Positions 7,904 through 16,020 of a DNA stretch of 40,469 bases are shown here, one piece after another (the stretch's first letter is position 1; each line of letters starts with the position of its first letter). Position numbers and translations under genes: made by a program. The DNA is from Rhodospirillaceae bacterium (GTDB lineage Bacteria; Pseudomonadota; Alphaproteobacteria; UBA7887): the NCBI GenBank assembly GCA_002728255.1, contig PBWV01000040.1, positions 1-40,469 on the forward strand. The letters are read 5' to 3'. The notes under the pieces were generated by a model. The model saw nothing but the letters and a program-made list of their open reading frames with translations, did not search any database and was not told the origin of the DNA.

Positions 7904-9400
7904 ATGCATTCGTATACAAAGGGCCTACTTTGCTCCACGGCAGCTGCCGCCTTGATGGCATCTGCTCCGGCGCAGGCCAACGATATGAACGAGATGCGTG
8001 CGGAACTGCAAAACCTTCTTGATCGCATGGAGCGCATCGAAGAGGCGCAGTCACAGACGCAAGTTGCTGAGACATCAGCATTAAGAACTAACCGGACATA
8101 TATCCGGAAACGTGCAGCAGAGCTGCCAAATCGTTATAAGCCTTATGACGTGCGTGATTTATACATTATGCCAGAGAATGCACGCGCCAATGGTGTAGTC
8201 GGCGGTGATCTTCCAGGATCTTTCAAGGTTCCTGGTTCGGACACCTCCGTTGCAATTTCTGGTTGGCTAACCATGGGCACTGTTTATGATGGTGGCACGT
8301 CTGAGGGCGGGTTCGCAACTTGGGGTCATGCTGGTCTGCTGCGTCCCGATGGCGACAACGCTGCTGGTGGTAGCGACCAGTTGACGATGGAGTCCTTATC
8401 CAACGGAATTAGCATAGCGACTTCGTCTGAATCGGATTTGGGAACGATTGGAACCAATATCCTGTTGACCACGGATCGTGATGCTCCTGCATTGGTAAAC
8501 AACTTGAACCTGAACAGAGTATGGGCTCCAAATGCTAACATGACTGTTGGCAACTGGACGTTTGGCCAGCAAGGTTTGGTGTTTACTAGTGGCGCATGTT
8601 ACGGTGAAGCAGTAAACACTGGTGGCGCACCATGCCCATTGGGTCTATCTGCTGCAGTTAAGTATTCTGGTAGCGGTGGCGGAATGGACTATGATGTCCA
8701 GCTGGTAACTCCTCAGGGTGTTCTTGACGCAGACGGTGTAGATGATGTCGGCGGCGTCAATGTCAGAGGTAGCCTTCCAGATCTGCAGGCGCGTATTTCG
8801 CGCCCACTTGGTGCTATGAATTTCAGCATGGGTATGCAAGTTCGTCAGTATGGTTACGACAACAACCAGGGGACCGGTAATACCGCAGCCTTGGCTGGTG
8901 CATCTGATGAAACCATTGGTTATGGTATCTTCCCAGAAATCACAATTCCGCTGGGCATGGATAAGTTGTATGCTGGCGTAGCTTACACCGTTGGCGGTCG
9001 TAATACGAACATCAACCACTCTTTGTGGACAGGTGGTCGTGGTGAGATGGGTACGGTTGATCCGAACACTGTAGGTATTTCCAATACCACGACAGTTTCG
9101 CTTCACTCCTACTATACTCACTGGTGGAACGACACCACGCGGTCTACTATTCACGCGCATGGTGCAAACTCTAACCCAAGCGATTTAAGCACGGGTACAG
9201 ATGGTACCACGCCGCCTCTGACAAAATGGCGGACCGTATCGGGCAACGTTGTTTGGTCAGTTGCTCCACGTGTCACAACCGGTGTCGGCGTTATTTATAA
9301 CTCCGCTCTGTTCCGTGGTGACAACTTGAATAGTAATGATACTGCAGATGCGGCCTCAGAAGCTATAGAAGGCCACTGGAGGGTTACCGTTTCCTACTAA
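7904..9400 (+). CDS. Outer-membrane porin, DcaP-like
   Basis: A 498-residue secreted protein. I start it at ATG 7904, which has TGAGGG about eight bases upstream; it then begins with a classic signal peptide (MHSYTKGLLCSTAAAALMAS, cleavage after APAQA). The mature N-terminus is a short heptad-like helix (ELQNLLDRMERIEEAQ), as in trimeric porins. It is followed by PGSFKVPGSDTSVAISGWLT, which resembles the first strand of DcaP-type porins, and by many glycine- and aromatic-rich beta segments. The last residue is tyrosine (WRVTVSY), the usual outer-membrane barrel signature. It would allow diffusion of small, perhaps anionic, solutes; the substrate is not known. A strong terminator follows. It is divergent from the exported amidohydrolase. 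Porin is sure, the DcaP label less so. Confidence 0.75.
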   Translation: MHSYTKGLLCSTAAAALMASAPAQANDMNEMRAELQNLLDRMERIEEAQSQTQVAETSALRTNRTYIRKRAAELPNRYKPYDVRDLYIMPENARANGVVGGDLPGSFKVPGSDTSVAISGWLTMGTVYDGGTSEGGFATWGHAGLLRPDGDNAAGGSDQLTMESLSNGISIATSSESDLGTIGTNILLTTDRDAPALVNNLNLNRVWAPNANMTVGNWTFGQQGLVFTSGACYGEAVNTGGAPCPLGLSAAVKYSGSGGGMDYDVQLVTPQGVLDADGVDDVGGVNVRGSLPDLQARISRPLGAMNFSMGMQVRQYGYDNNQGTGNTAALAGASDETIGYGIFPEITIPLGMDKLYAGVAYTVGGRNTNINHSLWTGGRGEMGTVDPNTVGISNTTTVSLHSYYTHWWNDTTRSTIHAHGANSNPSDLSTGTDGTTPPLTKWRTVSGNVVWSVAPRVTTGVGVIYNSALFRGDNLNSNDTADAASEAIEGHWRVTVSY

Positions 9401-9419
9401 GGGAAATAGGTTATCGCAG

Positions 9420-9440
9420 TATTATATTAAGAATATAATA
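9420..9440 (+). repeat. AT-only perfect inverted repeat in the porin 3' UTR
   Basis: TATTATATT (9420-9428) and AATATAATA (9432-9440) are perfect complements separated by AAG. The element lies 19 bases after the porin stop codon and four bases before the GC-rich terminator stem. It may act as a second 3' stem or as a DNA site. Confidence 0.5.
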
Positions 9441-9444
9441 ACTG

Positions 9445-9476
9445 AGGCCCCGGCAGAGATGCCGGGGCCTTTTTTC
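9445..9476 (+). terminator. Rho-independent terminator of the porin gene
   Basis: A perfect 10-bp stem AGGCCCCGGC (9445-9454) / GCCGGGGCCT (9461-9470) with a six-base loop AGAGAT is followed at once by a run of T and then CTTTT. It is the clearest intrinsic terminator in the window. It works in the plus direction only, since no T run follows on the other strand. Confidence 0.93.
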
Positions 9477-9520
9477 TTTTCTGAGTTTTCAATTAGGGAA
9501 TAGTCCCTCAATCAAAGCGT

Positions 9521-9814
9521 TTATTCATGCTCGTGCGGCTCAAAAGTTTTTAGTCGGTCCGAAGGCTGTTCGGTTTGATACTTTTGTTTCCATTCTTTGT
9601 AAGGCATACCGTAAACAATGTTGCGAGCAGTATCGTAATCCATTTCCACGCCCATGTCCTCGGCCGCTGCGGTATACCATTTGGATAAGCAATTGCGGCA
9701 AAAACCCGCGAGATCCATAAGGTCAATATTTTGAACTTCGGGGTTTTCCTGGAAATGGGATACGAGCTGTCGAAATGCGGCGGCCTCAATCTCTAGTCTA
9801 ATTGTTTTGTCCAT
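9521..9814 (-). CDS. DUF1244 family protein
   Basis: A small cytoplasmic protein of 97 residues from ATG 9814; an in-frame TTG at 9829 would add five residues. It carries the conserved DUF1244 pattern: EIEAAAFRQLVSHF, then NIDLMDLAGFCRNCLSKW with a CxxC pair, then ARNIVYGMPYKEWKQKYQ. The family is common in Proteobacteria and its function is not established; the CxxC pair might bind metal. It converges on the porin, whose terminator separates the two, and its C-terminus ends in EPHEHE. The family is recognised with good confidence, but the role is unknown. Confidence 0.85.
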   Translation of the reverse strand: MDKTIRLEIEAAAFRQLVSHFQENPEVQNIDLMDLAGFCRNCLSKWYTAAAEDMGVEMDYDTARNIVYGMPYKEWKQKYQTEQPSDRLKTFEPHEHE

Positions 9815-9894
9815 TTTATTATGTCTCAAATAGGGTTGTATAAAAAGTTCTCACCTTTCCTATTTATTTCACTATCGCGCGTGGGTCTAGTGGC

Positions 9895-10752
9895 TTAGTA
9901 AAACAGGCTCGAAGGGCTCTCCCGCACTAGTTCGGTATTTCCACCACTAAATGGCTGGCTGAATTTTCGAAGAAGAGCGTTGTTAGCACGGCGCACTTTC
10001 TCTTCTGTGATATTTTTAAGTATGAAGTGATCGAGTTCTTCCTGGGGGCTTAGTAAATCACGTGCTTGGGTTAACATTGTGATCTGACTTCTGTGAGAAA
10101 AACCGTTAGTGAGTGCAGAGCGGCTATCCAAGGAGAATTGGTGTCCTCCGATGGTGAAGACCCCTTTTCGGCTTAGATAAGCGTACACTGTTTTTTGGGG
10201 GGTTGGCTCCGACGGCTCTTGCCGTATATCTACATGACTGAAACGTGCGAAGTCATACTCGTCTCCGATCGCTTCAGTTTGGTGCATGAGTTCTAATTGT
10301 TTTAGCGAGAGGAATGTAACAAACATTTTGGTTTCGTTTCCACACGCTTGTTGCAGGGTGGCGGTGATGGAGCCATAACTGGCAAATTTAGCTGAAAAGA
10401 CGGGCAACAGATTTTTAATGGAGTATAGGATGACCGGGATAACAGTTTGTTGTAATTCGGAGTGAAATTTCTCTTTAAGACGGGCGGGTGAGGCATTTGA
10501 GCCAGAAGCAAGAACCGGAATCCGGGGGGTTGCTAGATAAGAAGTTCGCAAACTTTTAGACAGAAAAAGATCTCTTGCGGAAGCTTTCTTGTTGTTAAGT
10601 CGGACGATACTCCTTTCAGGCAGTGACTCATCGTACCAGTCAACGGGCCAGCATTCCCCGTGGACAAATAAATATGACGAGGTCGGGGTCCCAAAGGGGT
10701 ATGCCTTGGCTCGATTCACTAGAGCGTTCTGTTCGGGGTCAAGCACCATCAT
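9895..10752 (-). CDS. Gamma-glutamylcyclotransferase-like hypothetical protein
   Basis: A soluble protein of 285 residues with no signal peptide or membrane helix. The segment VLASGSNASPARLKEKF (around residues 80-96) resembles the YGSN nucleotide-binding-like loop of the gamma-glutamylcyclotransferase fold, and KFASYGSITATL, MHQTEAIGDEYDF and VTFLSLKQLELM fit a proteobacterial protein family often annotated that way. In true cyclotransferases a glutamate is catalytic; the E in MHQTEAIG is a candidate, but I cannot confirm it. The start is ATG 10752 (a second ATG follows directly). It is divergent from the glycerate kinase gene. Function is uncertain; treat it as a conserved hypothetical. Confidence 0.5.
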   Translation of the reverse strand: MMVLDPEQNALVNRAKAYPFGTPTSSYLFVHGECWPVDWYDESLPERSIVRLNNKKASARDLFLSKSLRTSYLATPRIPVLASGSNASPARLKEKFHSELQQTVIPVILYSIKNLLPVFSAKFASYGSITATLQQACGNETKMFVTFLSLKQLELMHQTEAIGDEYDFARFSHVDIRQEPSEPTPQKTVYAYLSRKGVFTIGGHQFSLDSRSALTNGFSHRSQITMLTQARDLLSPQEELDHFILKNITEEKVRRANNALLRKFSQPFSGGNTELVRESPSSLFY

Positions 10753-10948
10753 TAGTCACGCCAAAAACCCACGGCGTTTTGGAATTAAAACTAGATTCGC
10801 TGTAGAAAAATACAATGTTGGGGGAACGTTTGGGTTGCGCATACATTTGTTCTCTTATACTGGGATCCTGCGGTCGAGGGCTGGATGATGGGATGTGTTT
10901 AGGCTAGGGTATGGTTATATCTGAACTTTTTGGAGAGCCCAAGGATCA

Positions 10949-12229
10949 ATGATAGGGACACCTGAAATCCTTCTGAGGAAAATGTTTGATAGTGCGGTGA
11001 ACGTTGCTTCCCCTAAACTAAGCCTGCGCCATCATTTACCACCTAGACCCAAGGGTCGCACAATTATTGTGGGAGCTGGGAAGGCTGCGGCTGCGATGGC
11101 ACAAGCTGTTGAAGCGGAATGGGAGGAGATTGGGCAAGCCGGTGAACTGGAGGGTTTGGTTATAACTAGGTACGGCCACTCTCTAGAAACACGATGGGTT
11201 GAGGTTGTGGAGGCAGCCCATCCAGTTCCGGATGCTGCGGGGGTTTCGGCGGCAGGTCGCATCCTGGAGTTTGTAACTGGCCTAGGTTCTGATGATCTTG
11301 TGCTGTGTCTGTTATCTGGTGGTGGATCAGCCCTGCTTACCCTGCCTATCCAAGGTATCAGTCTGGATGAGAAAAGAGCGGTAACACAAAGTTTGTTGAA
11401 CTGCGGTGCAACAATTTCTGAAATTAATTCGGTTCGGAAACACTTATCTGCGATAAAAGGGGGCAGATTGGCTGTTGCTGCTTATCCGGCTCAAACAGTA
11501 ACGCTGGCGATTTCTGACGTTCCGGGTGACGATCCGGCTATTATTGCGTCGGGGCCGACAGTCGCTGATCCATCAACACTAGCCGATGCCAATTACGTAA
11601 TAGAAAAGTATCAAATTAAGCTACCATCGGCGGCTAAAATGGTGCTTGCGAGAGAAAGTAGTGAGACGCCACAGGCGGGTGACCCGCTGCTACAAAGAGC
11701 GAGGGTTCGTCTGATTGTCACTCCTCAGGAAGCCCTAGAGGCTGCAGCAAAAGTGGCTCGCGAGGCAGGAGTTACGCCCATAATTCTGAGTGACTCTATA
11801 GAGGGTGAGAGCCGTGATGTGGCTCAGGTACACGCAGCAATAGCTCGTCAAATTGCGGAAAGAGACCAACCTTGGTCTGCTCCGTGTGTGCTTTTATCTG
11901 GAGGTGAGACTACCGTGACTATCAATGGGAATGGGTCGGGGGGGCCCAATTCTGAATTCTTGCTATCCCTAATGTTGTCTTTAGACGGGGCTTCCGGGAT
12001 TTACGCTTTGGCTTGTGACACCGATGGAATTGATGGCAGCGAAGAAAATGCTGGAGCCATTATTGGGCCGGACACCTTGGCAACAAGTCTGAAGAAAAAC
12101 ATGGCTCCAGCCAAATTCCTAGCTAATAACGATGCATATACCTTTTTCTCGGCTATCGATGGTTTAATAATTACAGGGCCCACGCATACGAATGTGAATG
12201 ATTTTAGGGCGGTGCTTATAGAAAAATAG
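10949..12229 (+). CDS. Glycerate 2-kinase (MOFRL / GckA-TtuD family)
   Basis: This family phosphorylates D-glycerate to 2-phosphoglycerate with ATP and is often mislabelled hydroxypyruvate reductase. The 426 residues show the family's motifs in order: IIVGAGKAAAAMAQAVE near the start, LCLLSGGGSALLTLP, SVRKHLSAIKGGRLA, SDVPGDDPAIIASGPT, then the C-terminal MOFRL part with LSGGETTVT, GGPNSEFLLSL and ACDTDGIDGSEENAGA. It is cytoplasmic and feeds glycolysis from glyoxylate, glycerate or tartrate breakdown. A TATACT hexamer near 10857-10862 could be its -10 box, but I find no good -35. It is transcribed in the same direction as prs but with a 117-base gap. Confidence 0.9.
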   Translation: MIGTPEILLRKMFDSAVNVASPKLSLRHHLPPRPKGRTIIVGAGKAAAAMAQAVEAEWEEIGQAGELEGLVITRYGHSLETRWVEVVEAAHPVPDAAGVSAAGRILEFVTGLGSDDLVLCLLSGGGSALLTLPIQGISLDEKRAVTQSLLNCGATISEINSVRKHLSAIKGGRLAVAAYPAQTVTLAISDVPGDDPAIIASGPTVADPSTLADANYVIEKYQIKLPSAAKMVLARESSETPQAGDPLLQRARVRLIVTPQEALEAAAKVAREAGVTPIILSDSIEGESRDVAQVHAAIARQIAERDQPWSAPCVLLSGGETTVTINGNGSGGPNSEFLLSLMLSLDGASGIYALACDTDGIDGSEENAGAIIGPDTLATSLKKNMAPAKFLANNDAYTFFSAIDGLIITGPTHTNVNDFRAVLIEK

Positions 12230-12346
12230 TTTTGCGGTTGGGAGCCAGGTTTGTGGTAGCTTCCAAAACAGATTTACAGTGCGGCAAGAGATTGATAAAG
12301 TCTGCGTTTGTTGGCGCCTGGGCGCGCAGAGATAGGCCAGATAACC

Positions 12347-13279
12347 ATGAAAATTGTTGCCGGGAATAGTAATCGGCCCCTAGCTGAGGCGATAGCGGCT
12401 TACTGTGGTTCTCCGCTGAGTGCCGCGACTATCAGGAGATTCTCCGACCAAGAAGTCTTCGTTGAAATCGAGGAAAATGTGCGAGGTGAGGATATGTTCC
12501 TGATCCAGCCTACTTCGTTTCCGGCAAACGACAATGTGATGGAGCTTTTAGTTACGCTTGACGCGTTGCGGCGAGCTTCTGCGAAGCGGATTACGGCGGT
12601 AATTCCTTATTATGGTTACGCCCGTCAGGATAGAAAGCCAGGGCCTCGGACGCCGATTTCTGCCAAGTTAGTGGCCAACCTAATTACAACGGCAGGCGCC
12701 GATAGGGTTTTGACCTTGGATCTTCATGCTGGTCAGATCCAGGGTTTTTTTGATATTCCAGTAGATAACCTTATCTCGGGTCCCGTGATGGAGACAGATA
12801 TTCAGCTCCAATTTCCAGGGGAAAGCTTGGTGGTCGTTTCGCCCGATGTTGGTGGGGTAGTTAGAGCACGAGCCATTGCCAACCGGATTGACGGAGACCT
12901 TGCCATAGTTGATAAAAGGCGGGAACAGGCTGGTATTTCCGAGGTGATGAATATAATTGGGGATGTGAGGGGACGGCGTTGTATCCTCGTTGACGACATA
13001 ATCGATTCTGCGGGGACTGTTTGCAATGCGGCGAACGCACTAAGGGAAGCTGGGGCAACTTCGGTGATGGCGTATGTGACTCACGGCGTGTTGTCGGGTG
13101 GCGCAGTTGCCCGTGTTGCCGCGTCTTCCCTGGAAAAACTTGTGATTACAGATAGCATCCAGGCGACGCAACCTGTGGAATTGGCACAGAATATTAGAGT
13201 ACTTTCTATAGCTGATTTGATCGCTGAGGCAATGAAAAGAATAAGTGAGGAAACGTCTGTTTCTAGTCTTTTCGAGTAA
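12347..13279 (+). CDS. prs: Ribose-phosphate pyrophosphokinase (PRPP synthetase)
   Basis: Makes phosphoribosyl pyrophosphate from ribose 5-phosphate and ATP for nucleotide, histidine and tryptophan synthesis. From ATG 12347 the product has 310 residues, the usual length; an in-frame TTG further up (12308) would add 13 unrelated residues. Signatures are [13 protein letters not shown] at the start, [20 protein letters not shown], the [18 protein letters not shown] loop, [14 protein letters not shown] and the PRPP-binding [13 protein letters not shown]. It heads a likely operon with rplY, pth and ychF, with no terminator seen between them. Confidence 0.97.
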   Translation: MKIVAGNSNRPLAEAIAAYCGSPLSAATIRRFSDQEVFVEIEENVRGEDMFLIQPTSFPANDNVMELLVTLDALRRASAKRITAVIPYYGYARQDRKPGPRTPISAKLVANLITTAGADRVLTLDLHAGQIQGFFDIPVDNLISGPVMETDIQLQFPGESLVVVSPDVGGVVRARAIANRIDGDLAIVDKRREQAGISEVMNIIGDVRGRRCILVDDIIDSAGTVCNAANALREAGATSVMAYVTHGVLSGGAVARVAASSLEKLVITDSIQATQPVELAQNIRVLSIADLIAEAMKRISEETSVSSLFE

Positions 13280-13330
13280 CGGAGTATTAGATTTTGTTTG
13301 AGGCAATTTTTTTGGACAAGGAGTCAAATG

Positions 13331-14026
13331 ATGGCGGATATCGCTGAAATACAAGCCGAACGACGTATGGGGGTCGGAAAGGGAGTTGCTCGCGCGTTGC
13401 GTCGGGACGGACGTGTGCCGGGGGTGGTTTATGGTGGCGATTCGGATAGTTTGGCAATTTCGTTGGAGACATCGCTTATTACTCGGGAGCATGAAAGGGG
13501 TGGCTTTTTTAGTCGGCTTTACAGTCTAGACGTAGATGGCAAGAATCTCAGAGTACTGGCCCGGGAAGTGCAATTGCATCCTGTAACTAGTGCTGTTCTC
13601 CACGTGGATTTTCTCCGATTAACGGGTGATAGTGAAGTCAACGTTGATGTGCCTGTTGAATTTCTTAACGAAGACCTTTCGCCTGGGGTAAAACGCGGGG
13701 GTGTTTTGAATATCGTAAGAAGGACAGTGGAGCTCGTTTGCCGGGCTGATAGTATTCCCGAGGTGATAGAGGCCGATATTGGGGAATTAGAGATCGGGGA
13801 TTCCGTAAAAATTAGCGCTATAGGTTTGCCGGATGGGGTGAGGCCGAGCATAGGGGATCGTGATTTTACTATTGCTACAGTTGCTGCCCCGACAGTCATG
13901 TTGGAGGAAGAGACTGTCCAGACAGCAGAGGATGGCGAAGAGGACGAAACTCTTGAAGGAGCAGCTAGAGAGGGTGAATCTGACGGCGAAACGCAGAGCC
14001 CCTCGTCGGGCGGCGACACAGAATAA
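13331..14026 (+). CDS. rplY: 50S ribosomal protein L25 (Ctc form)
   Basis: L25/Ctc binds 5S rRNA in the large subunit. The protein (231 residues) has the N-terminal L25 domain with GVGKGVARALRRDGRVPGVV, the central TL5-like beta domain (VNVDVPVEFLNE and SVKISAIGLPDGV), and an acidic C-terminal tail (from about residue 195, rich in D, E, G and S), as in alphaproteobacterial long forms. Two ATG codons lie side by side at 13328 and 13331; AAGGAG (13318-13323) is better spaced for the second. It follows prs by 51 bases and precedes pth by 12, the standard prs-rplY-pth-ychF order. Confidence 0.95.
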   Translation: MADIAEIQAERRMGVGKGVARALRRDGRVPGVVYGGDSDSLAISLETSLITREHERGGFFSRLYSLDVDGKNLRVLAREVQLHPVTSAVLHVDFLRLTGDSEVNVDVPVEFLNEDLSPGVKRGGVLNIVRRTVELVCRADSIPEVIEADIGELEIGDSVKISAIGLPDGVRPSIGDRDFTIATVAAPTVMLEEETVQTAEDGEEDETLEGAAREGESDGETQSPSSGGDTE

Positions 14027-14038
14027 TAGAGCTACGTG

Positions 14039-14635
14039 ATGTTCCTACTGGCGGGTTTGGGAAATCCAGGCGCCAAATATGCCTCAAGTAGGCACAATGT
14101 TGGTTTTATGGCGATTGACGCTATTGCTGAAAAAAATAAGTTTCCTCTTTTCCGGCAGAGATTCGGCGGACTCGTATGTCGGGGAAGGATCGAACCCGAG
14201 GATGTTATTCTGTTTAAGCCAAATGGCTATATGAATAATTCAGGACAACCATTGGCTGCGGTCGTGCAATTTTTTAAGTTGTCATTGCCAAACATATGGG
14301 TGATTCACGATGACCTCGATATCGAACCAGGTCGTGTCAGAGTGAAGACTGGTGGCAGTGCCGGAGGGCACAACGGATTAAAGAGTATCGACAGTCATAT
14401 AGGAAGAGGTTATTCAAGGTTGCGTATCGGAATTGGGCGGCCTCCTCGTGACACCGATGTTTCAAATTATGTGCTCTCGAACTTCAAGTCTAACGACTTG
14501 CCATGGTTGGATAACCTGATTTCGGAGATTGCCGGCACTATGCCATTTCTTTTGAATCGGGATTCCCAGACCTTCTGTAACAACATAGTCTCGTCTATGC
14601 GATCAATTTCTCCGGGACTTAAACCCGACCAATGA
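14039..14635 (+). CDS. pth: Peptidyl-tRNA hydrolase
   Basis: Cleaves peptidyl-tRNA released from stalled ribosomes. The 198 residues carry the family motifs: LAGLGNPGAKYASSRHNVGF with the catalytic histidine in SRHN, KPNGYMNNSG, and IHDDLDIEPGRVRVK with GSAGGHNGLKSI. I prefer ATG 14039; the adjacent in-frame GTG at 14036 is equally possible. It lies between rplY and ychF with short gaps and is probably cotranscribed with both. Confidence 0.96.
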   Translation: MFLLAGLGNPGAKYASSRHNVGFMAIDAIAEKNKFPLFRQRFGGLVCRGRIEPEDVILFKPNGYMNNSGQPLAAVVQFFKLSLPNIWVIHDDLDIEPGRVRVKTGGSAGGHNGLKSIDSHIGRGYSRLRIGIGRPPRDTDVSNYVLSNFKSNDLPWLDNLISEIAGTMPFLLNRDSQTFCNNIVSSMRSISPGLKPDQ

Positions 14636-14658
14636 ATATGGATAGTGGGCTCTAATAA

Positions 14659-15756
14659 ATGGGATTTAATTGTGGTATTGTTGGCTTGCCCAACGTGGGA
14701 AAATCGACCCTGTTCAATGCTTTAACATCGTCCCAAGCTGAAGCAGCAAACTACCCGTTTTGTACAATTGAACCAAATTTAGGTCGGGTCCCGGTGCCGG
14801 ATCCCAGATTGAATACCCTAGCTGACTTAGCGTCATCGGAACGGCGTATTCCTACGAGTCTCGAGTTTATCGATATTGCAGGGTTGGTGAGAGGAGCAAG
14901 CAGTGGGGAGGGGCTAGGGAATCAATTTCTTGCGCAAATCCGGGAAGTGGATGCGTTAGCACATGTGGTCCGGTGTTTTGAAGATGAAGATGTCAGCCAT
15001 ACCCAGGGAACGATTGACCCAGTTTCTGATGTTCAAATTGTGCAAACAGAGCTTATGCTGGCAGATCTTGAGAGCCTGAGCAAACAACAGGTGCGACTAG
15101 AGAAAATGAAAAGAGGTGGGGATGGGGGGGCCGCGGCTCTTTTGCAAGTTGTCAATAAGGTTTCAAGGTGTTTGGAGGAGGGGGAAGCGATCGGGGATTT
15201 GGATTGGGCCGATTCTGAACGGGATCTTGTCGAGAGTTTGAATCTTCTATCCACAAAACCCGTAATGTATGTTTCAAATGTAGAGGAGTCAGCAGCGAGC
15301 CTTGGCAATGCGCACTCCTGTGCCCTTTCGGAGTTAGCGCAAAAGAGTGGGGCGGAGTGTATAATTGTGTCGGCGCAGTTAGAGTCGGAAATTTCCGCAA
15401 TGGGAGATCCCGAGGAGAAAACAGAGTTTCTTGAAGTTATGGGACTCTCCGAATCGGGCCTTAGCCGGATGGTTAGAGCAGGTTATAAATTACTTGATTT
15501 AATTACCTTTTTTACTGTAGGGCCTAAGGAAGCGCGGGCTTGGACGGTAAGGAAGGGATCGGATGCTATCCATGCGGCGGCAAAAATTCATACAGATTTT
15601 GCCAGGGGGTTTATTAAAGCAGACACTATCTCATATGTTGATTTTGAATCAGCGGGTGGTGAAACTAAAGCCCGTGAGGCGGGCAGGCTCAGACAAGAGG
15701 GGCGTGATTATATTGTTGAAGATGGTGATGTCATGTTGTTCCGATTCAATGTTTGA
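14659..15756 (+). CDS. ychF: Redox-regulated ATPase/GTPase YchF (OLA1 family)
   Basis: A ribosome-associated P-loop NTPase of the Obg/OLA1 branch that prefers ATP in characterised members. The 365 residues match the family's length. The P-loop is GLPNVGKST (residues 9-17), followed by [10 protein letters not shown], the G3 motif [10 protein letters not shown], a helical coiled-coil insert (about 125-200) and a C-terminal TGS-like domain ending [13 protein letters not shown]. It is the last gene of the prs-rplY-pth-ychF run; a gap of 264 bases with no clear intrinsic terminator follows before convergent secA. Confidence 0.97.
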   Translation: MGFNCGIVGLPNVGKSTLFNALTSSQAEAANYPFCTIEPNLGRVPVPDPRLNTLADLASSERRIPTSLEFIDIAGLVRGASSGEGLGNQFLAQIREVDALAHVVRCFEDEDVSHTQGTIDPVSDVQIVQTELMLADLESLSKQQVRLEKMKRGGDGGAAALLQVVNKVSRCLEEGEAIGDLDWADSERDLVESLNLLSTKPVMYVSNVEESAASLGNAHSCALSELAQKSGAECIIVSAQLESEISAMGDPEEKTEFLEVMGLSESGLSRMVRAGYKLLDLITFFTVGPKEARAWTVRKGSDAIHAAAKIHTDFARGFIKADTISYVDFESAGGETKAREAGRLRQEGRDYIVEDGDVMLFRFNV

Positions 15757-15864
15757 TGAGTGCGTATGAGTTTTGTTTTTATGTCAGCTAGTTTGGTAAT
15801 ATATTTCGCACTTTTATATTAGATCTTCAGCAAAGGAACAGATTTATCGAATGAAAGGCCATTA

Positions 15865-15961
15865 GGTCGCCCTTATCACAAAAATGTGACTACATCCCAC
15901 ACCCAGCAGTCTACTCTGGCACCCAATTATATCCAGATGGAATAAGGCTACAAGGGGGACC
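15865..15961. other. Candidate structured RNA or DNA element between ychF and secA
   Basis: GGTCGCCCTT (15865-15874) pairs with AAGGGGGACC (15952-15961) with one G-G mismatch, closing a 97-base element. Inside lie TCACA/TGTGA with an AAAA loop (15876-15889) and TCTGG/CCAGA (15915-15919 / 15933-15937). It could fold on either strand as a three-way junction. It matches no RNA family I recognise, and such pairings can arise by chance. Confidence 0.3.
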
Positions 15962-16020
15962 GATAGCCCTCTCAGCGTCTGTATAGTTGACTTAAATTCT
16001 ACTCAAATGGTTCCAAAATA

